DNA from: Phenylobacterium sp. RIFCSPHIGHO2_01_FULL_69_31 | GTDB taxonomy: Bacteria; Pseudomonadota; Alphaproteobacteria; Caulobacterales; Caulobacteraceae | Assembly: GCF_001824475.1 (NCBI RefSeq) | Contig: NZ_MHXN01000028.1 | Span: 111,569-175,568 of the forward strand | Direction: 5' to 3' | Length of the DNA: 64,000 nucleotides | In this document: in pieces, positions 34,280 through 43,214 of the stretch | Numbering within the stretch: position 1 is the stretch's first letter | Layout: the number at the start of each line of letters is the position of its first letter | Notes under the pieces: model-generated | Databases searched by the model: none | Seen by the model: the letters and a program-made list of their open reading frames with translations, nothing else | Told to the model about the DNA's origin: nothing | Position numbers and translations under genes: made by a program

Positions 34280-35512
34280 ATGACCGAACGTCCCATCCCG
34301 TCGATCTTCGAGCTGACCCCGCTCAACGAGACCTACCGCGTCGATCCGCACGCCATGCTGGACGACCTGCGCAGCCGCTGCCCTGCGCACCGCGACGCGG
34401 TCTCGGGCAGCCTGGTGCTCAGCCGCTACGCCGACGTGCGCGCCGTGGTGAACAACCGTGAGCTCTGGCGCGATCCCGCCCGGGCCGAGGAGGGCGCCCA
34501 TCTGCAGCGCCGCCTGCTGGCCGAAACCGATCCCAGCCTGCCGCGGACCTCGACCACCAGCATCCTCATGCTCGACGACCCCGACCATGCCCGCGTGCGC
34601 CAGCCCCTGGCCCAGGCTCTCTATGCCCGCGTCGCGAAGTTCCGGCCCGGGGTGGAGCGGATCGTCGACGAAACCCTGGACCGGCTGGAAGGCGAGCGGG
34701 CGTTCGACCTGATGGACCGCTTCTGCGTCCCGATCCCCATCGACGTGATCGCCTCGATCCTCGGCGTCGACCACGACCGGCTGCGCGAATTCCGCGAATG
34801 GTCGGAAGGCATCATCCAGGGGCTGAACCCCTTCCGCACGCCCGAACAGACCGCCGCCATGGAGACCGCCAGCGTGGCGCTGAACGCCTATTTCAGCGAG
34901 GCCATCGAGGCGAGGCGGGCGGCGGCTGGCGACGACCTGATCAGCGACATGGTCCAGCTCCAGATGAGCGGCGCCGACCTGTCGGACGACGAACTCCGCA
35001 TCAACCTGACGGCCCTGCTGGTGGGCGGCAACCTCACCACCACGGACCTGATCGGCAATGCCGTGCGTCTGCTGCTGATCAACCCGTCGGAGCTGGCCAA
35101 GCTGAAGGCCGACCCGTCGATCATCAATGCGGTGGTCGAGGAGGTGCTGCGCTTCGAGCCGCCCGTGGACATCACCGGCCGGATCGCCTCGGGCGACATG
35201 GAGGTGGGCGGCTGCCCGCTGCACGCCGGCCAGGCGATGACCGTGTCGCTGCGCGCCGCCAACCGCGATCCCGAAGCCTACGAGGACCCGCACCGGTTCG
35301 ACGTCAGCCGCAAGCACAAGCCCCACGTGGCTTTCGGCGGCGGCGCCCACATCTGCATCGGCGCACCCCTGGCCCGCCTGGAGGCCCAGGTCGCCCTGGT
35401 GAAGCTGTTTGAACGGTTCCCCGACCTCCAGCTCGCCGACCCGGACGAGACCCCCGCCTGGCGCACCCTCCCGTTCTTCCGCGGCATGGAGCGGCTGCCG
35501 GTTCGGACCTAG
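34280..35512 (+). CDS. Cytochrome P450
   Basis: A 410-residue soluble bacterial P450 monooxygenase. The I-helix oxygen-activation segment is LLVGGNLTTTDLIGN (about residues 238-252), the K-helix ExxR is VVEEVLRFEPPV, and the heme loop FGGGAHICIGAPLARLEAQV carries the thiolate Cys. The region TSILMLDDPDHARVRQPLAQ is the typical C-helix. The substrate is unknown. The ferredoxin and reductase partners are not in the window. It is preceded by the sulfatase and PLP-enzyme genes and followed tail to tail by a TetR gene overlapping by 4 bases. Confidence 0.94.
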   Translation: MTERPIPSIFELTPLNETYRVDPHAMLDDLRSRCPAHRDAVSGSLVLSRYADVRAVVNNRELWRDPARAEEGAHLQRRLLAETDPSLPRTSTTSILMLDDPDHARVRQPLAQALYARVAKFRPGVERIVDETLDRLEGERAFDLMDRFCVPIPIDVIASILGVDHDRLREFREWSEGIIQGLNPFRTPEQTAAMETASVALNAYFSEAIEARRAAAGDDLISDMVQLQMSGADLSDDELRINLTALLVGGNLTTTDLIGNAVRLLLINPSELAKLKADPSIINAVVEEVLRFEPPVDITGRIASGDMEVGGCPLHAGQAMTVSLRAANRDPEAYEDPHRFDVSRKHKPHVAFGGGAHICIGAPLARLEAQVALVKLFERFPDLQLADPDETPAWRTLPFFRGMERLPVRT

Positions 35513-36099
35513 GCCGTGAGGCCTAGGGTTCGCAGCAGGGCCCGACAGTAGGCGCGCCAGTCATCGACGGAGCGCGGTTCGGAAGACAGCAGCAGCCGGT
35601 AGACGAGCGCGCCCGAAATCATGTCCTGGAGGACCTCCGGGTCCACATCTGCGGCGAGGCGACCGTCAGCTTGCATGGCGACAATGGCGCGCGAGAATGC
35701 GGCCCGGCGCGGAACCAGATACCCGTCCCAATAGGCGCGGACCAACTCGGGATGGGCCTGGGCCGACCCCAGCAGGCGCGCGGTGAGGGGCGCCAGCTCC
35801 GGCTTGGCCAGGGTCTCGGGAACATCCTCAAGCATGATGCGGACGAAGGCGTCGGCCCCGACGTGACCCCAGTCGTGGACCTCCGGGGCGTCGCCCTCCC
35901 GCGCCTTGCACAGGGCATGGGCGATCAGCGCCGCCTTGTCCGTCCAGCGGCGATAGACGGTGGCGCGCGTCACCCCGGCGCGTCGGGCGATCTCCTCGAT
36001 GCTCGACCCCTCCAGCCCGCGCTCGGCGAAGAGCTCCAGCGCGGCGGCGATGATCGCCTTGTCCGCGACAGGGCTCCGGCGGCGGCCCCGGCCGCTCAC
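35509..36099 (-). CDS. TetR-family transcriptional regulator
   Basis: A 196-residue repressor. The N-terminal HTH is IIAAALELFAERGLEGSSIE, then EIARRAGVTRATVYRRWTDK, ALIAHAL. The C-terminal domain (from about 80) has VRIMLEDVPETLAKPELAPL and QDMISGALVYRLLLSS, of the TetR_C_16-like kind. The start is GTG 36099, overlapping the stop of the hydrolase gene (GTGA), which couples the two. It probably controls the hydrolase-tetR operon and perhaps the P450 block (inference). Confidence 0.88.
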   Translation of the reverse strand: MSGRGRRRSPVADKAIIAAALELFAERGLEGSSIEEIARRAGVTRATVYRRWTDKAALIAHALCKAREGDAPEVHDWGHVGADAFVRIMLEDVPETLAKPELAPLTARLLGSAQAHPELVRAYWDGYLVPRRAAFSRAIVAMQADGRLAADVDPEVLQDMISGALVYRLLLSSEPRSVDDWRAYCRALLRTLGLTA

Positions 36100-36998
36100 C
36101 GGGTCGCGCTGTCCGGCAGGCCGAAGCCGATCAGATGGCTGCGCAGGAAGCTGATCTGGTCGGCGATCACGGTCGGCCGCACGGCGTCGTCGTAGAACTG
36201 GAAATGGGAACACGGATAGCAGCGCAGCTCGCCTCGGGGCGCCCGCAGCGCGATGGGACGCGTCAGCGACGCAGGCGTCTCCTTGTCGCGCTCGGCCAGC
36301 GACAATAGCACCGGCATGGCCAGTCGGCGGGCGCGCCGGCCTGGACGGTACCAGAACGCCATGTCGATCAGCGCTCGTGGCGCCACCTCGTTGCGCCAGG
36401 TGGGGTTGTCCATCGCCGCGATCGTGCGAGCCGCTTCAGCCGTGGCCATGACCGCAAGCTCGCCGGGCTCGCCGACTGCCTTGATGTAGACGGGCGGGCG
36501 TCCGCGCTTGCCGGCTATCCAGTCCGCCAAGGCGATGCGCAGCAGGCGCAGCCCGTCGCGGCGGCTTCGACCCTCCACCTTCCTCGGAAAGCCGTTGAAG
36601 GGGACCTGCGCCACCACCGCGGCGATGGCGGAATCCTGGGCGGCGAGCGCCAGCACATGGCCGCCGCCCAAGGAACTGCCCCACAGCGCCACCCGATTGG
36701 CGCGTACGCCAGGCAGCGCGCGGGCGAAGGCTATGGCGGCGCGCCAGTCCTGGTGCTGCATTCCGATGTCGATCACCTGGCGCGGCTCGCCGCCGCTCTC
36801 GCCGAAGGATCGATAGTCGAAGGTGAGAACCGGCAGTCCGGCGGCCGCCATGTCGGCGGCGTTGCGGGCGATGGAGCCTTCCTGGGTGCCGCCGAACCCG
36901 TGGGCCATGACCACGCAGCAATCGGCCGCGTTGGAGGGCCGGTAGAGGTATCCGACGCATCGCTCGGCGGCGGAGCCGAACTCCACACGCTCTCTCAT
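36096..36998 (-). CDS. Alpha/beta hydrolase
   Basis: A 300-residue alpha/beta-hydrolase. The oxyanion motif is VVMAHGFGGTQEG. A strand-helix segment is LTFDYRSFGESGGEPRQVID. The nucleophile elbow is ALWGSSLGGGHVLALA (GSSLG, Ser at about residue 120). The catalytic Asp is probably in PVLLSLAERDKETP and His in YPCSHFQFYDD. It resembles the dienelactone-hydrolase/YcjY-like family. Start ATG 36998 has GAGGCGAGGAG before it. It is the first gene of a two-gene unit with the TetR regulator. Confidence 0.9.
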   Translation of the reverse strand: MRERVEFGSAAERCVGYLYRPSNAADCCVVMAHGFGGTQEGSIARNAADMAAAGLPVLTFDYRSFGESGGEPRQVIDIGMQHQDWRAAIAFARALPGVRANRVALWGSSLGGGHVLALAAQDSAIAAVVAQVPFNGFPRKVEGRSRRDGLRLLRIALADWIAGKRGRPPVYIKAVGEPGELAVMATAEAARTIAAMDNPTWRNEVAPRALIDMAFWYRPGRRARRLAMPVLLSLAERDKETPASLTRPIALRAPRGELRCYPCSHFQFYDDAVRPTVIADQISFLRSHLIGFGLPDSATR

Positions 36999-37091
36999 CT
37001 CCTCGCCTCGCGAATTACAATGCATGTATGTATCGAAAATGGTCGATGCGCAGCGTTTGACAAGACCCCCTGCCATGCCGACCTAGGAGGC

Positions 37092-37526
37092 ATGATCGAC
37101 GACCTCTATTCGGCGAAGCTTCTGCGGCTGGCGGCGGAGATGCCGCGCGCTGGCCGGCTGGCTGCGCCGGACGCCACGTCGGAGAAGGTCTCCAAGCTCT
37201 GCGGCAGCCGTATTGTCGTCGACGTGAAGGTCGAGGACGGCCGCGTGGCCGACTTCGCCCAGGACGTGAAGGCCTGCGCCCTGGGCCAGGCGGCGGCGTC
37301 CGTGCTGGGCGCGCACGTGATCGGCGCCAGCCTGGAGGAACTCGAAGCCACCCGTGATGCGTTCCGCTCCATGCTGAAGGCGGGCGGCCCGGCGCCGGAG
37401 GGGCGCTTCGGCGATCTGGCGTTGCTGGCGCCGGTGAAGGATTATCCCGCTCGCCACACCTCCACCCTGCTCGCCTTCGAGGCGGCGGCGGAGGCGGTGC
37501 GCAACGCGGTCGAGCGGAGAACCTGA
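37092..37526 (+). CDS. NifU/IscU-like iron-sulfur scaffold protein
   Basis: A 144-residue NifU N-terminal-domain protein: MIDDLYSAKLLRLAAEMPRA, SKLCGSRIVVDVKVEDG, ACALGQAAASVLGAHVIGAS, then VKDYPARHTSTLLAFEAAA. Cys37 and Cys62 correspond to the first two ligand cysteines of IscU. The third (HCS in IscU) is replaced by Thr123 in RHTSTLL. My recollection is that the yidD-linked members of this family in alphaproteobacteria usually lack it. It may therefore be a specialised carrier rather than a true scaffold. RBS AGGAGG; overlaps the next gene by one base. Confidence 0.85.
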   Translation: MIDDLYSAKLLRLAAEMPRAGRLAAPDATSEKVSKLCGSRIVVDVKVEDGRVADFAQDVKACALGQAAASVLGAHVIGASLEELEATRDAFRSMLKAGGPAPEGRFGDLALLAPVKDYPARHTSTLLAFEAAAEAVRNAVERRT

Positions 37527-37816
37527 TGCCGGACTTCATCTTCCTCCATCACGACGACGCCTCGGGCGACGGCGGGCTGGACTGGGACCCCTACCTGACC
37601 CGGCTGCGCGAGGCGGGTGTGTTCCAGGGCGGCAGCGCCATCGGCCAGGGTCATTGCGTGAAGAAGTCGGGCGCCGCGCCCGAACCCACCGCCCACATTT
37701 CGAGCTTCGTCCGCGTCACCGCCAAGGACCTCGACGAGGCCTGCGGCCTCCTGTCCGGCAATCCCGTCTTCGAAGCCGGTGGAACCGTCGAGATCCGCGA
37801 ACTGCCCCTGGGTTAG
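37526..37816 (+). CDS. YCII-related domain protein
   Basis: A 96-residue protein of the YciI-like alpha/beta ferredoxin-like fold: MPDFIFLHHDDASGDGGLDW, REAGVFQGGSAIGQGHCVKK, SSFVRVTAKDLDEACGLLSG, NPVFEAGGTVEIRELPLG. The ending 'NPV...G..VEIREL' is typical of YCII/DGPF-type proteins. Function unknown. It is coupled to the NifU-like gene by a one-base stop/start overlap. Confidence 0.8.
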   Translation: MPDFIFLHHDDASGDGGLDWDPYLTRLREAGVFQGGSAIGQGHCVKKSGAAPEPTAHISSFVRVTAKDLDEACGLLSGNPVFEAGGTVEIRELPLG

Positions 37817-38040
37817 GGCGCTCGAGCCCTCGACAAGGTTCCGTTCGCGGGTCGCCTGTGATACAGGGCGCGCCTCGTTTCCACGCTGGTTCGCCATGGT
37901 TCGCCCGACGGACATCGCCGATCCCTTCGCCCCGGTCCCGCGGCCGGTGACGACCGCGTCTGCGCGAACTACTCCCGCCGGCGCGGCTTGAACCTCTCGG
38001 GGTCCCACCAGGGGCCTGCAAATCGCAAACCGCAGCCGGC

Positions 38041-38310
38041 ATGAGCTTCTACGAGAGATGCGTCAGGGGGCTCTTACGCGCCTACAAGCTGACGCTTTCG
38101 CCGCTGATCGGGCGGCAGTGCCGGTTTGCCCCGACCTGTTCGGAGTACGCCGCCGAAGCCCTGATCGGCCACGGCCCTGTGCGCGGCTCAGCCCTCGCGG
38201 TGCGCAGGCTGTGTCGATGTCATCCCTGGGGTGGCGCGGGATACGACCCGCCGCCGCCCCCGCGTCCAAAGGCCGAGCGCCGGGCGCGCGACTGGAAGTG
38301 TGAAACATGA
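38041..38310 (+). CDS. yidD: Membrane protein insertion efficiency factor YidD
   Basis: An 89-residue small peripheral membrane protein that helps YidC insert proteins. The family core is complete: [20 protein letters not shown], then [19 protein letters not shown], then [19 protein letters not shown], with the conserved cysteines. The proline-rich tail and KCET end are variable in the family. Its stop overlaps thrS by 4 bases (ATGA). About 220 bases before it carry no gene. Confidence 0.95.
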   Translation: MSFYERCVRGLLRAYKLTLSPLIGRQCRFAPTCSEYAAEALIGHGPVRGSALAVRRLCRCHPWGGAGYDPPPPPRPKAERRARDWKCET

Positions 38311-40283
38311 TCGATCTGATTTTCCCCGACGGCTCGAAACGCCAGTACGAGCCCGGCGTCACGGGCAAGGAGGTTGCGGCCTCCATCGCCCCGTCGCTGG
38401 CCAAGAAGGCCATCCTGATCAAACTCGACGGCGAACTGCTGGACGTGGACCGGCCGCTCGAGGCGGGCGGCAAGTTCGAGATCTTGTCCCGGGAGAGCCC
38501 CGAGGCCCTCGAAACGATCCGCCACGACGTCAGCCACATCCTGGCCGAGGCGGTGCAGGAGCTGTTCCCCGGCACGCAGGTGACCATCGGCCCGGCGATC
38601 GAGGACGGCTTCTACTACGACTTCGCCCGCGACGAGCCGTTCAGCCTGGACGACCTCGCCAAGATCGAGCAGCGCATGAAGGAGATCGTCGACCGCGACG
38701 AGCCCATCAAGCGCGAGGTCTGGGACCGGGACGAGGCCATCGCCCACTTCCGCTCGATCGGCGAGGAGTACAAGGCCCAGATCATCGAGGGCATCCCCGC
38801 CGGCGAGCAGGTGAGCGTCTATCGCCAGGGGAACTGGAAGGACCTGTGCCGCGGCCCGCACCTGCCGTCCACCAAGGCGGCGGGCAAGGCGTTCAAGCTG
38901 ACGAAGCTGGCCGGCGCCTACTGGCGCGGCGACCACCGCAACCCGATGCTCCAGCGCATCTACGGGACGGCCTGGGCCAGCGAGAAGGACCTTGAGGAGC
39001 ACCTCCACCGCCTTGAGGAGGCCGAGAAGCGCGACCACCGCAAGATCGGCAAGGCCATGGACCTCTTCCACATGCAGGAAGAGGCCAAGGGCATGATCTT
39101 CTGGCACCCCAAGGGCTGGCAGCTCTACCGCTCGGTCGAGGCCTACATGCGCCGCCGGCTGGACGACGACGGCTATCTGGAGGTCAAGGCGCCCCAGATC
39201 ATGGACCGCGAGCTGTGGGAGCGCTCCGGCCACTGGCAGAAGTTCGGGAAGAACATGTTCACCTGCGAGACGGAGGAGGGCGAGTCCCTGGCCGTGAAGC
39301 CGATGAATTGCCCCGGCCACGTGCAGATCTTCAACCACGGCCAGAAGAGCTACCGCGACCTGCCGCTGCGCATGGCCGAGTTCGGCGCCTGCCACCGTTA
39401 CGAGCCGTCGGGCGCCCTGCACGGCATCTTCCGGGTGCGGGCGTTCACCCAGGACGACGCCCACATCTTCTGCCGCGAGGACCAGATCGAGGCGGAATCC
39501 ACGAAGTTCATCCACCTGCTGGAGAGCGTCTACCGCGACTGCGGCCTGGAACTGCATGCGGTGAAGCTGGCCCTGCGGCCCGACGAGCGGTTCGGTACGG
39601 ACGAGGTCTGGGACGCCGCCGAGAAGAAGCTGGAGCGGGCCGCGCTGAACGCCGGGATCGCCCAGGTCGAGATGCTGCCGGGCGAGGGCGCCTTCTATGG
39701 CCCCAAGCTGGAATTCCACCTGAAGGACGCCATCGGCCGCACCTGGCAGTGCGGCACGCTGCAGCTGGACTATGTGCTGCCCCAGCGCCTCGACGCCGAA
39801 TACGTGGCCGAGGACGGCTCCAAGCAGCGGCCGGTGATGCTGCACCGGGCGATCTGCGGCTCGATGGAGCGGTTCATCGGCGTGATGATCGAGAACTACG
39901 CCGGCGCCTTCCCCCTGTGGCTGGCCCCGACCCAGGTCGTGGTGGCCACGATCACGTCCGACGCCGACGATTTCGCGCTGAAGGCGGCCGCGCAGCTTCG
40001 CGCCGCGGGCCTGCGCGTCGAGACCGACCTGCGGAACGAGAAGATCAACTACAAGGTCCGCGAGCACAGCCTGGCCAAGACGCCGGTGATCGCCGTGGTC
40101 GGGCGGCGTGAGGCGGAAGAGGGCAAGGTCGCTCTCCGGCGCCTCGGCTCGGACGGCCAGCAGATCCTGACGCTGGCCGAGGCCGCGAAGCTTCTTGCCA
40201 GCGAGGCGACTCCGCCCGATCTTGCCCGCTCGGGGAGCGTCGCGAACGCCAGCCAGGGGGCTGGCGGGTTGGAGGCTGGATGA
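38307..40283 (+). CDS. thrS: Threonyl-tRNA synthetase
   Basis: Class II aminoacyl-tRNA synthetase charging tRNA-Thr. It is 658 residues. An N-terminal TGS domain (about 1-63) is followed by the editing domain with [20 protein letters not shown] and [11 protein letters not shown]. The catalytic core has [16 protein letters not shown] (zinc Cys), [40 protein letters not shown] and [20 protein letters not shown]. The C-terminal anticodon-binding domain starts at about 560. It is coupled by 4-base overlaps to yidD upstream and a glycosyltransferase downstream. Confidence 0.98.
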   Translation: MIDLIFPDGSKRQYEPGVTGKEVAASIAPSLAKKAILIKLDGELLDVDRPLEAGGKFEILSRESPEALETIRHDVSHILAEAVQELFPGTQVTIGPAIEDGFYYDFARDEPFSLDDLAKIEQRMKEIVDRDEPIKREVWDRDEAIAHFRSIGEEYKAQIIEGIPAGEQVSVYRQGNWKDLCRGPHLPSTKAAGKAFKLTKLAGAYWRGDHRNPMLQRIYGTAWASEKDLEEHLHRLEEAEKRDHRKIGKAMDLFHMQEEAKGMIFWHPKGWQLYRSVEAYMRRRLDDDGYLEVKAPQIMDRELWERSGHWQKFGKNMFTCETEEGESLAVKPMNCPGHVQIFNHGQKSYRDLPLRMAEFGACHRYEPSGALHGIFRVRAFTQDDAHIFCREDQIEAESTKFIHLLESVYRDCGLELHAVKLALRPDERFGTDEVWDAAEKKLERAALNAGIAQVEMLPGEGAFYGPKLEFHLKDAIGRTWQCGTLQLDYVLPQRLDAEYVAEDGSKQRPVMLHRAICGSMERFIGVMIENYAGAFPLWLAPTQVVVATITSDADDFALKAAAQLRAAGLRVETDLRNEKINYKVREHSLAKTPVIAVVGRREAEEGKVALRRLGSDGQQILTLAEAAKLLASEATPPDLARSGSVANASQGAGGLEAG

Positions 40284-41200
40284 ACAGCATCGCCGCGCCG
40301 GTCCTCGCCGCCGAAGCCGTGGCCGCCCCCGAGTTCCTGTCGGCGCGGCGCACCGTCTCCGTCGTCATGGTGGTTTACATGACCGGCGAGGCTCTGGAGC
40401 GGAGCCTCGCCTGCGTCCTGGCCGATCCCTTGGTGGACCAGCTCGTGGTGGTCGACAACGGTTCGACGCCGGTCGAGGCGGAACGCTTGCGCGCCCTGGC
40501 CGCCGGCGACCGCCGCGTGGTGCTGAAGACCGGCCATGGCAACATCGGGTTCGCCCGCGGGGCCAACCTGGGCGCGGCCAGTGCGAGCGGCGAGCTGCTG
40601 GTCTTCCTGAACCCCGACGCCTTCCTGCAGCCGGGATGCGTCGCCGCCCTGGCGCGCGAGATCGAGGGGCGGGCGTCGCCCTGCCTCGTGGGCGGGCGGG
40701 TGCTGAACGCGGACGGGACCGAGCAGCGCGGCGCCCGGCGGGGTGAGATCACCCCGCTCAGCGCCGTGATGTCCATGAGCGGGCTAGCCCGCCTGGCGCC
40801 CGCCTGGGCCCGCTACGAGGTGCACTGGGAAGGCGAGAGCCTGCCGGACGCGGCCGTCGCCGCGCCGACCATTTCCGGCGCCTGCTTCTGCATGCGCCGC
40901 GAGGACTTCGACCAGGTCGGCGGCTTCGACGAGGGCTACTTCCTTCACGTGGAGGATGTCGACCTGTGCTGGCGGGTGCGCCAGGCCGGCGGCGAGGTGC
41001 TGTTCCACCCCAAGGCTGAGGTGGTCCATATCGGCGGCACCAGCCAGACCAGCCCTCTGAAGGTCGAGTTCCACAAGGGCGTCGGCCTCGCCCGCTACTT
41101 CCGCAAGCGCGCCGAGAGCCCGGGCCAGAAGGCCGCGGCCTGGGCGCTCTCGCCCCTGGTCATCCTGGCCGCCGTGGCCCGCCCGCTGCTGCGGCGCTGA
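40280..41200 (+). CDS. GT2-family glycosyltransferase (rhamnosyltransferase-like)
   Basis: A 306-residue GT-A fold enzyme. [58 protein letters not shown] and [13 protein letters not shown] (in place of DxD) belong to family 2. The acceptor-side motif [20 protein letters not shown] is characteristic of rhamnosyl- and mycolyl-arabinogalactan-type transferases. It probably adds a sugar to a cell-surface polysaccharide. It follows thrS by ATGA overlap, an unusual place for a surface-sugar gene. Confidence 0.88.
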   Translation: MNSIAAPVLAAEAVAAPEFLSARRTVSVVMVVYMTGEALERSLACVLADPLVDQLVVVDNGSTPVEAERLRALAAGDRRVVLKTGHGNIGFARGANLGAASASGELLVFLNPDAFLQPGCVAALAREIEGRASPCLVGGRVLNADGTEQRGARRGEITPLSAVMSMSGLARLAPAWARYEVHWEGESLPDAAVAAPTISGACFCMRREDFDQVGGFDEGYFLHVEDVDLCWRVRQAGGEVLFHPKAEVVHIGGTSQTSPLKVEFHKGVGLARYFRKRAESPGQKAAAWALSPLVILAAVARPLLRR

Positions 41201-41221
41201 GCCCCAACGGCCGCCCGGCGC

Positions 41222-41815
41222 TCAGGCCGCCTGCGGCTTGCGATAGATCGACGACTTCGGGGTTTCCATGACCCGCCGCATCATCGGCGCGAACGCCTCC
41301 AGCGGCATGCTGTCGTAGGCCGGATCGAACGAGTTCTGGTCGTACAGGTGACAGAACTGGGCCGTGTACTCGAACCACGGATGCCCACGCCATTCCTCGC
41401 GCATGTCGCGATCCAGGCCCAGGTGGTGGAAGAAGTAGTAGCCCTGGAAGATGCCGTGCTTCTCCAGCATCCAGTGGTTCTGCTCCGAGATGTACGGCTT
41501 CAGGATCGCCGCCCCCAGTTCGGCGTGGCTGGCTGGGAGCAGGATGTCGCCGATGTCGTGCAGCAGGGCGCAGACGACGTATTCCTCGTCCTGCCCGGCC
41601 CGGAACGCCCGCGTGGCGGTCTGGAGGCTGTGCTCCAGCCGGTCGACGTTGAAGCCGCCATAGTCGTTGTCCAGCAGCTTTAGGTGCGCCAGGATCCTGT
41701 CGACATGCTCGCCCCGGTGGGCTTGGCCCGCCCGTACGATGGCCTGCCAGTCGGCCTCGGTCCCCTCGGTCATCGCCGTGAACGTCGCCCGGTCGTGCGT
41801 AGTGCCGTCGGCCAT
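41222..41815 (-). CDS. HD-domain protein, possibly a PhnZ/TmpB-type diiron oxygenase
   Basis: A 197-residue HD-superfamily protein. DRLEHSLQTATRAFRAGQDE and VVCALLHDIGDILLPASHAE give the H...HD metal set. Further His occur in NHWMLEKHGIFQGYYFFHHL. The tail CHLYDQNSFDPAYDSMPLEA, FAPMM resembles the C-terminal 'WDxxxK...M' part of PhnZ, which cleaves 2-amino-1-hydroxyethylphosphonate with a mixed-valent diiron centre. No other phosphonate genes are nearby, so the substrate may differ. Start ATG 41815 has GGAGG eight bases upstream. Confidence 0.75.
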   Translation of the reverse strand: MADGTTHDRATFTAMTEGTEADWQAIVRAGQAHRGEHVDRILAHLKLLDNDYGGFNVDRLEHSLQTATRAFRAGQDEEYVVCALLHDIGDILLPASHAELGAAILKPYISEQNHWMLEKHGIFQGYYFFHHLGLDRDMREEWRGHPWFEYTAQFCHLYDQNSFDPAYDSMPLEAFAPMMRRVMETPKSSIYRKPQAA

Positions 41816-41923
41816 GATGATCCTCCGCCTATCGTGTTCCGCCAAATGGTGCGGCCCTGCGACAGCGAGGTCAATTCAAAGCCTTGGCCCGCGCGCCCGT
41901 CGCCGCTATGAAGGCCGCCGCGT

Positions 41924-41998
41924 GCGGGTGTAGTTCAGAGGTAGAACGTCAGCTTCCCAAGCTGAATGTCAGGGGTTCGATTCCCCTCACCCGCTCCA
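41924..41998 (+). tRNA. tRNA-Gly (anticodon CCC)
   Basis: The acceptor stem GCGGGTG pairs with CACCCGC. The D-arm is TAGTTCAGAGGTAGAAC. The anticodon stem TCAGC/GCTGA encloses loop TTCCCAA, giving CCC. The T-arm is AGGGGTTCGATTCCCCT. The discriminator T is followed by an encoded CCA. It reads GGG codons. No integration-site repeat was seen beside it. Confidence 0.96.
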
Positions 41999-42197
41999 AA
42001 TCTCCAACAGTTGTCGCGATGAAGGGTGTCGGCCGCGCGCGTGCGCCGTGGCCATGACCTCGCCTGTGTTGAGCCGCGCCCGGCGTCGGCGAGACCGGCG
42101 CCGGTAACCTTGCTCCCAATTTAAGCCTGATCGTTCCAGCGTTCTTCACCGCGCTCGCGGCTTTGTGGCGGCCTCAAGTTTCGCAGGGAGACACGCC

Positions 42198-42626
42198 ATG
42201 CCCAAGAACATCATCACCGATGCGCCCGTCGACGACGAGAAGGATGGGGGCAGCTTCGCGACGATGCCCAAGGACATCTCGCACGTGACCTTCTACTTCG
42301 ACCTGACGCCGGACGACCTGGAGGACGACGAGTTCTCGTTCGTCAAGGTCGAGACGCCCGACGCGGTGAGCGACGACCTCGACGCCTGGTACGAGGACGC
42401 CCTGGCCGAGATCCTGGCGCGCAATCCGGAACTGGCCGACGGCGAACTGGTCGGCGCGGCCATCAAGTTTGGCAGCGGCAAGTCGGGAAGCGGCGGCGAA
42501 TTCTACTACGACCTCGACGGCGACAGCACGGACTTCGACTCCGCCCCGACCGGCGGCCTGGTCCAGGCCCGCGAGTACGCCGGCTATGGCGGCGGGGCCG
42601 AATACCAGTACGGCGACCTGTTCTAG
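42198..42626 (+). CDS. Acidic protein of unknown function
   Basis: A 142-residue, strongly acidic protein. Visible blocks are MPKNIITDAPVDDEKDGGSF, FYFDLTPDDLEDDEFSFVKV, LDAWYEDALAEILARNPELA, IKFGSGKSGSGGEFYYDLDG, then EYAGYGGGAEYQYGDLF. There is no signal peptide and there are no cysteines. The FDLTPDDLEDDEF and YYDLDGDSTDFD stretches could bind cations, but no EF-hand loop is complete. It is well expressed to judge by its ribosome site (CAGGGAGA) and codon use. No family was recognised. Confidence 0.6.
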   Translation: MPKNIITDAPVDDEKDGGSFATMPKDISHVTFYFDLTPDDLEDDEFSFVKVETPDAVSDDLDAWYEDALAEILARNPELADGELVGAAIKFGSGKSGSGGEFYYDLDGDSTDFDSAPTGGLVQAREYAGYGGGAEYQYGDLF

Positions 42627-42654
42627 GGCGCCGGGCTCCGGCCGCGCCGCCGGC

Positions 42655-43044
42655 TCAGGTCGGCGGCACGGTCGAGGCGGTGATGTCGGCCTTGCTCATC
42701 GAGCTGACGGCGCCGCCGTCGGCGCTGGGGGTCAGGGCCGAGGCCGGCAGGTTCACGTTGCGGCCATCGACGCTGGCCGAGATCGTCGTCGCGCCGTCGG
42801 GCGTGCGGATCACCCGGGCGATGGTCCCGATGGTCGCGCCCTGGGCGTCCTTGATCGGCATGCCAGTCTTGTAGGGCGAGGTCGTGGCGCTGGTGTCGAC
42901 GGCGGGCGGGGACGCCGGCGCCGTCGGCGCGGCGGAGGTCGGGGGCGTGGGGTTCACGGCGCCAGGCTGGCCGGCGGCCGTCTGGGCCTGGGCGGCGCAA
43001 GCGAGCGCCAGACTGAGGCTGGCCGCATAGAGCGGAATGCGCAT
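42655..43044 (-). CDS. Exported PRC-barrel-like protein
   Basis: A 129-residue secreted protein. The signal is MRIPLYAASLSLALACAAQA. A linker rich in Pro, Ala and Thr (about 24-55) follows. The compact domain is YKTGMPIKDAQGATIGTIAR, VIRTPDGATTISASVDG, LPASALTPSADGGAVSS, MSKADI. The 'G..v.d..G..iG.i..v....dG' pattern resembles a PRC-barrel. Function unknown; possibly periplasmic. A TTCCTCT/AGAGGAA hairpin (43059-43076) lies in its leader, next to the ribosome site. Confidence 0.65.
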   Translation of the reverse strand: MRIPLYAASLSLALACAAQAQTAAGQPGAVNPTPPTSAAPTAPASPPAVDTSATTSPYKTGMPIKDAQGATIGTIARVIRTPDGATTISASVDGRNVNLPASALTPSADGGAVSSMSKADITASTVPPT

Positions 43045-43161
43045 GGGACGTTTCCTTGTTCCTCTAGGCAGAGGAAACCGTCCCTACGCGCCCAGGTTCC
43101 GCCTGGGCAGCGTGACAGCCCCCGCGCGCGCCGCTGAAACGGGGGCGGCTCAGGAACGACG

Positions 43162-43192
43162 AAGCCCCAGCCTTGAGGAGCTGGGGCTTTTC
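43162..43192 (-). terminator. Intrinsic terminator after the PEPxxWA-CTERM gene
   Basis: AAGCCCCAGC, an eight-base loop, then GCTGGGGCTT. The plus strand shows TTTTCT after the stem. The position, 23 bases past the stop of the minus-strand gene, suggests use on that strand, and possibly both ways. Confidence 0.7.
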
Positions 43193-43214
43193 TCGCTCAG
43201 GGTACGGGGATCCC

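Noticed and set aside
37011..37035. TACA/TGTA half-sites upstream of the alpha/beta hydrolase as a TetR operator
   Set aside because: The symmetry breaks after four bases on each side, which is too weak to call.
41924..41998. tRNA-Gly as an integration site of a mobile element
   Set aside because: No integrase, no direct repeat of the tRNA 3' end and no atypical genes were seen beside it.
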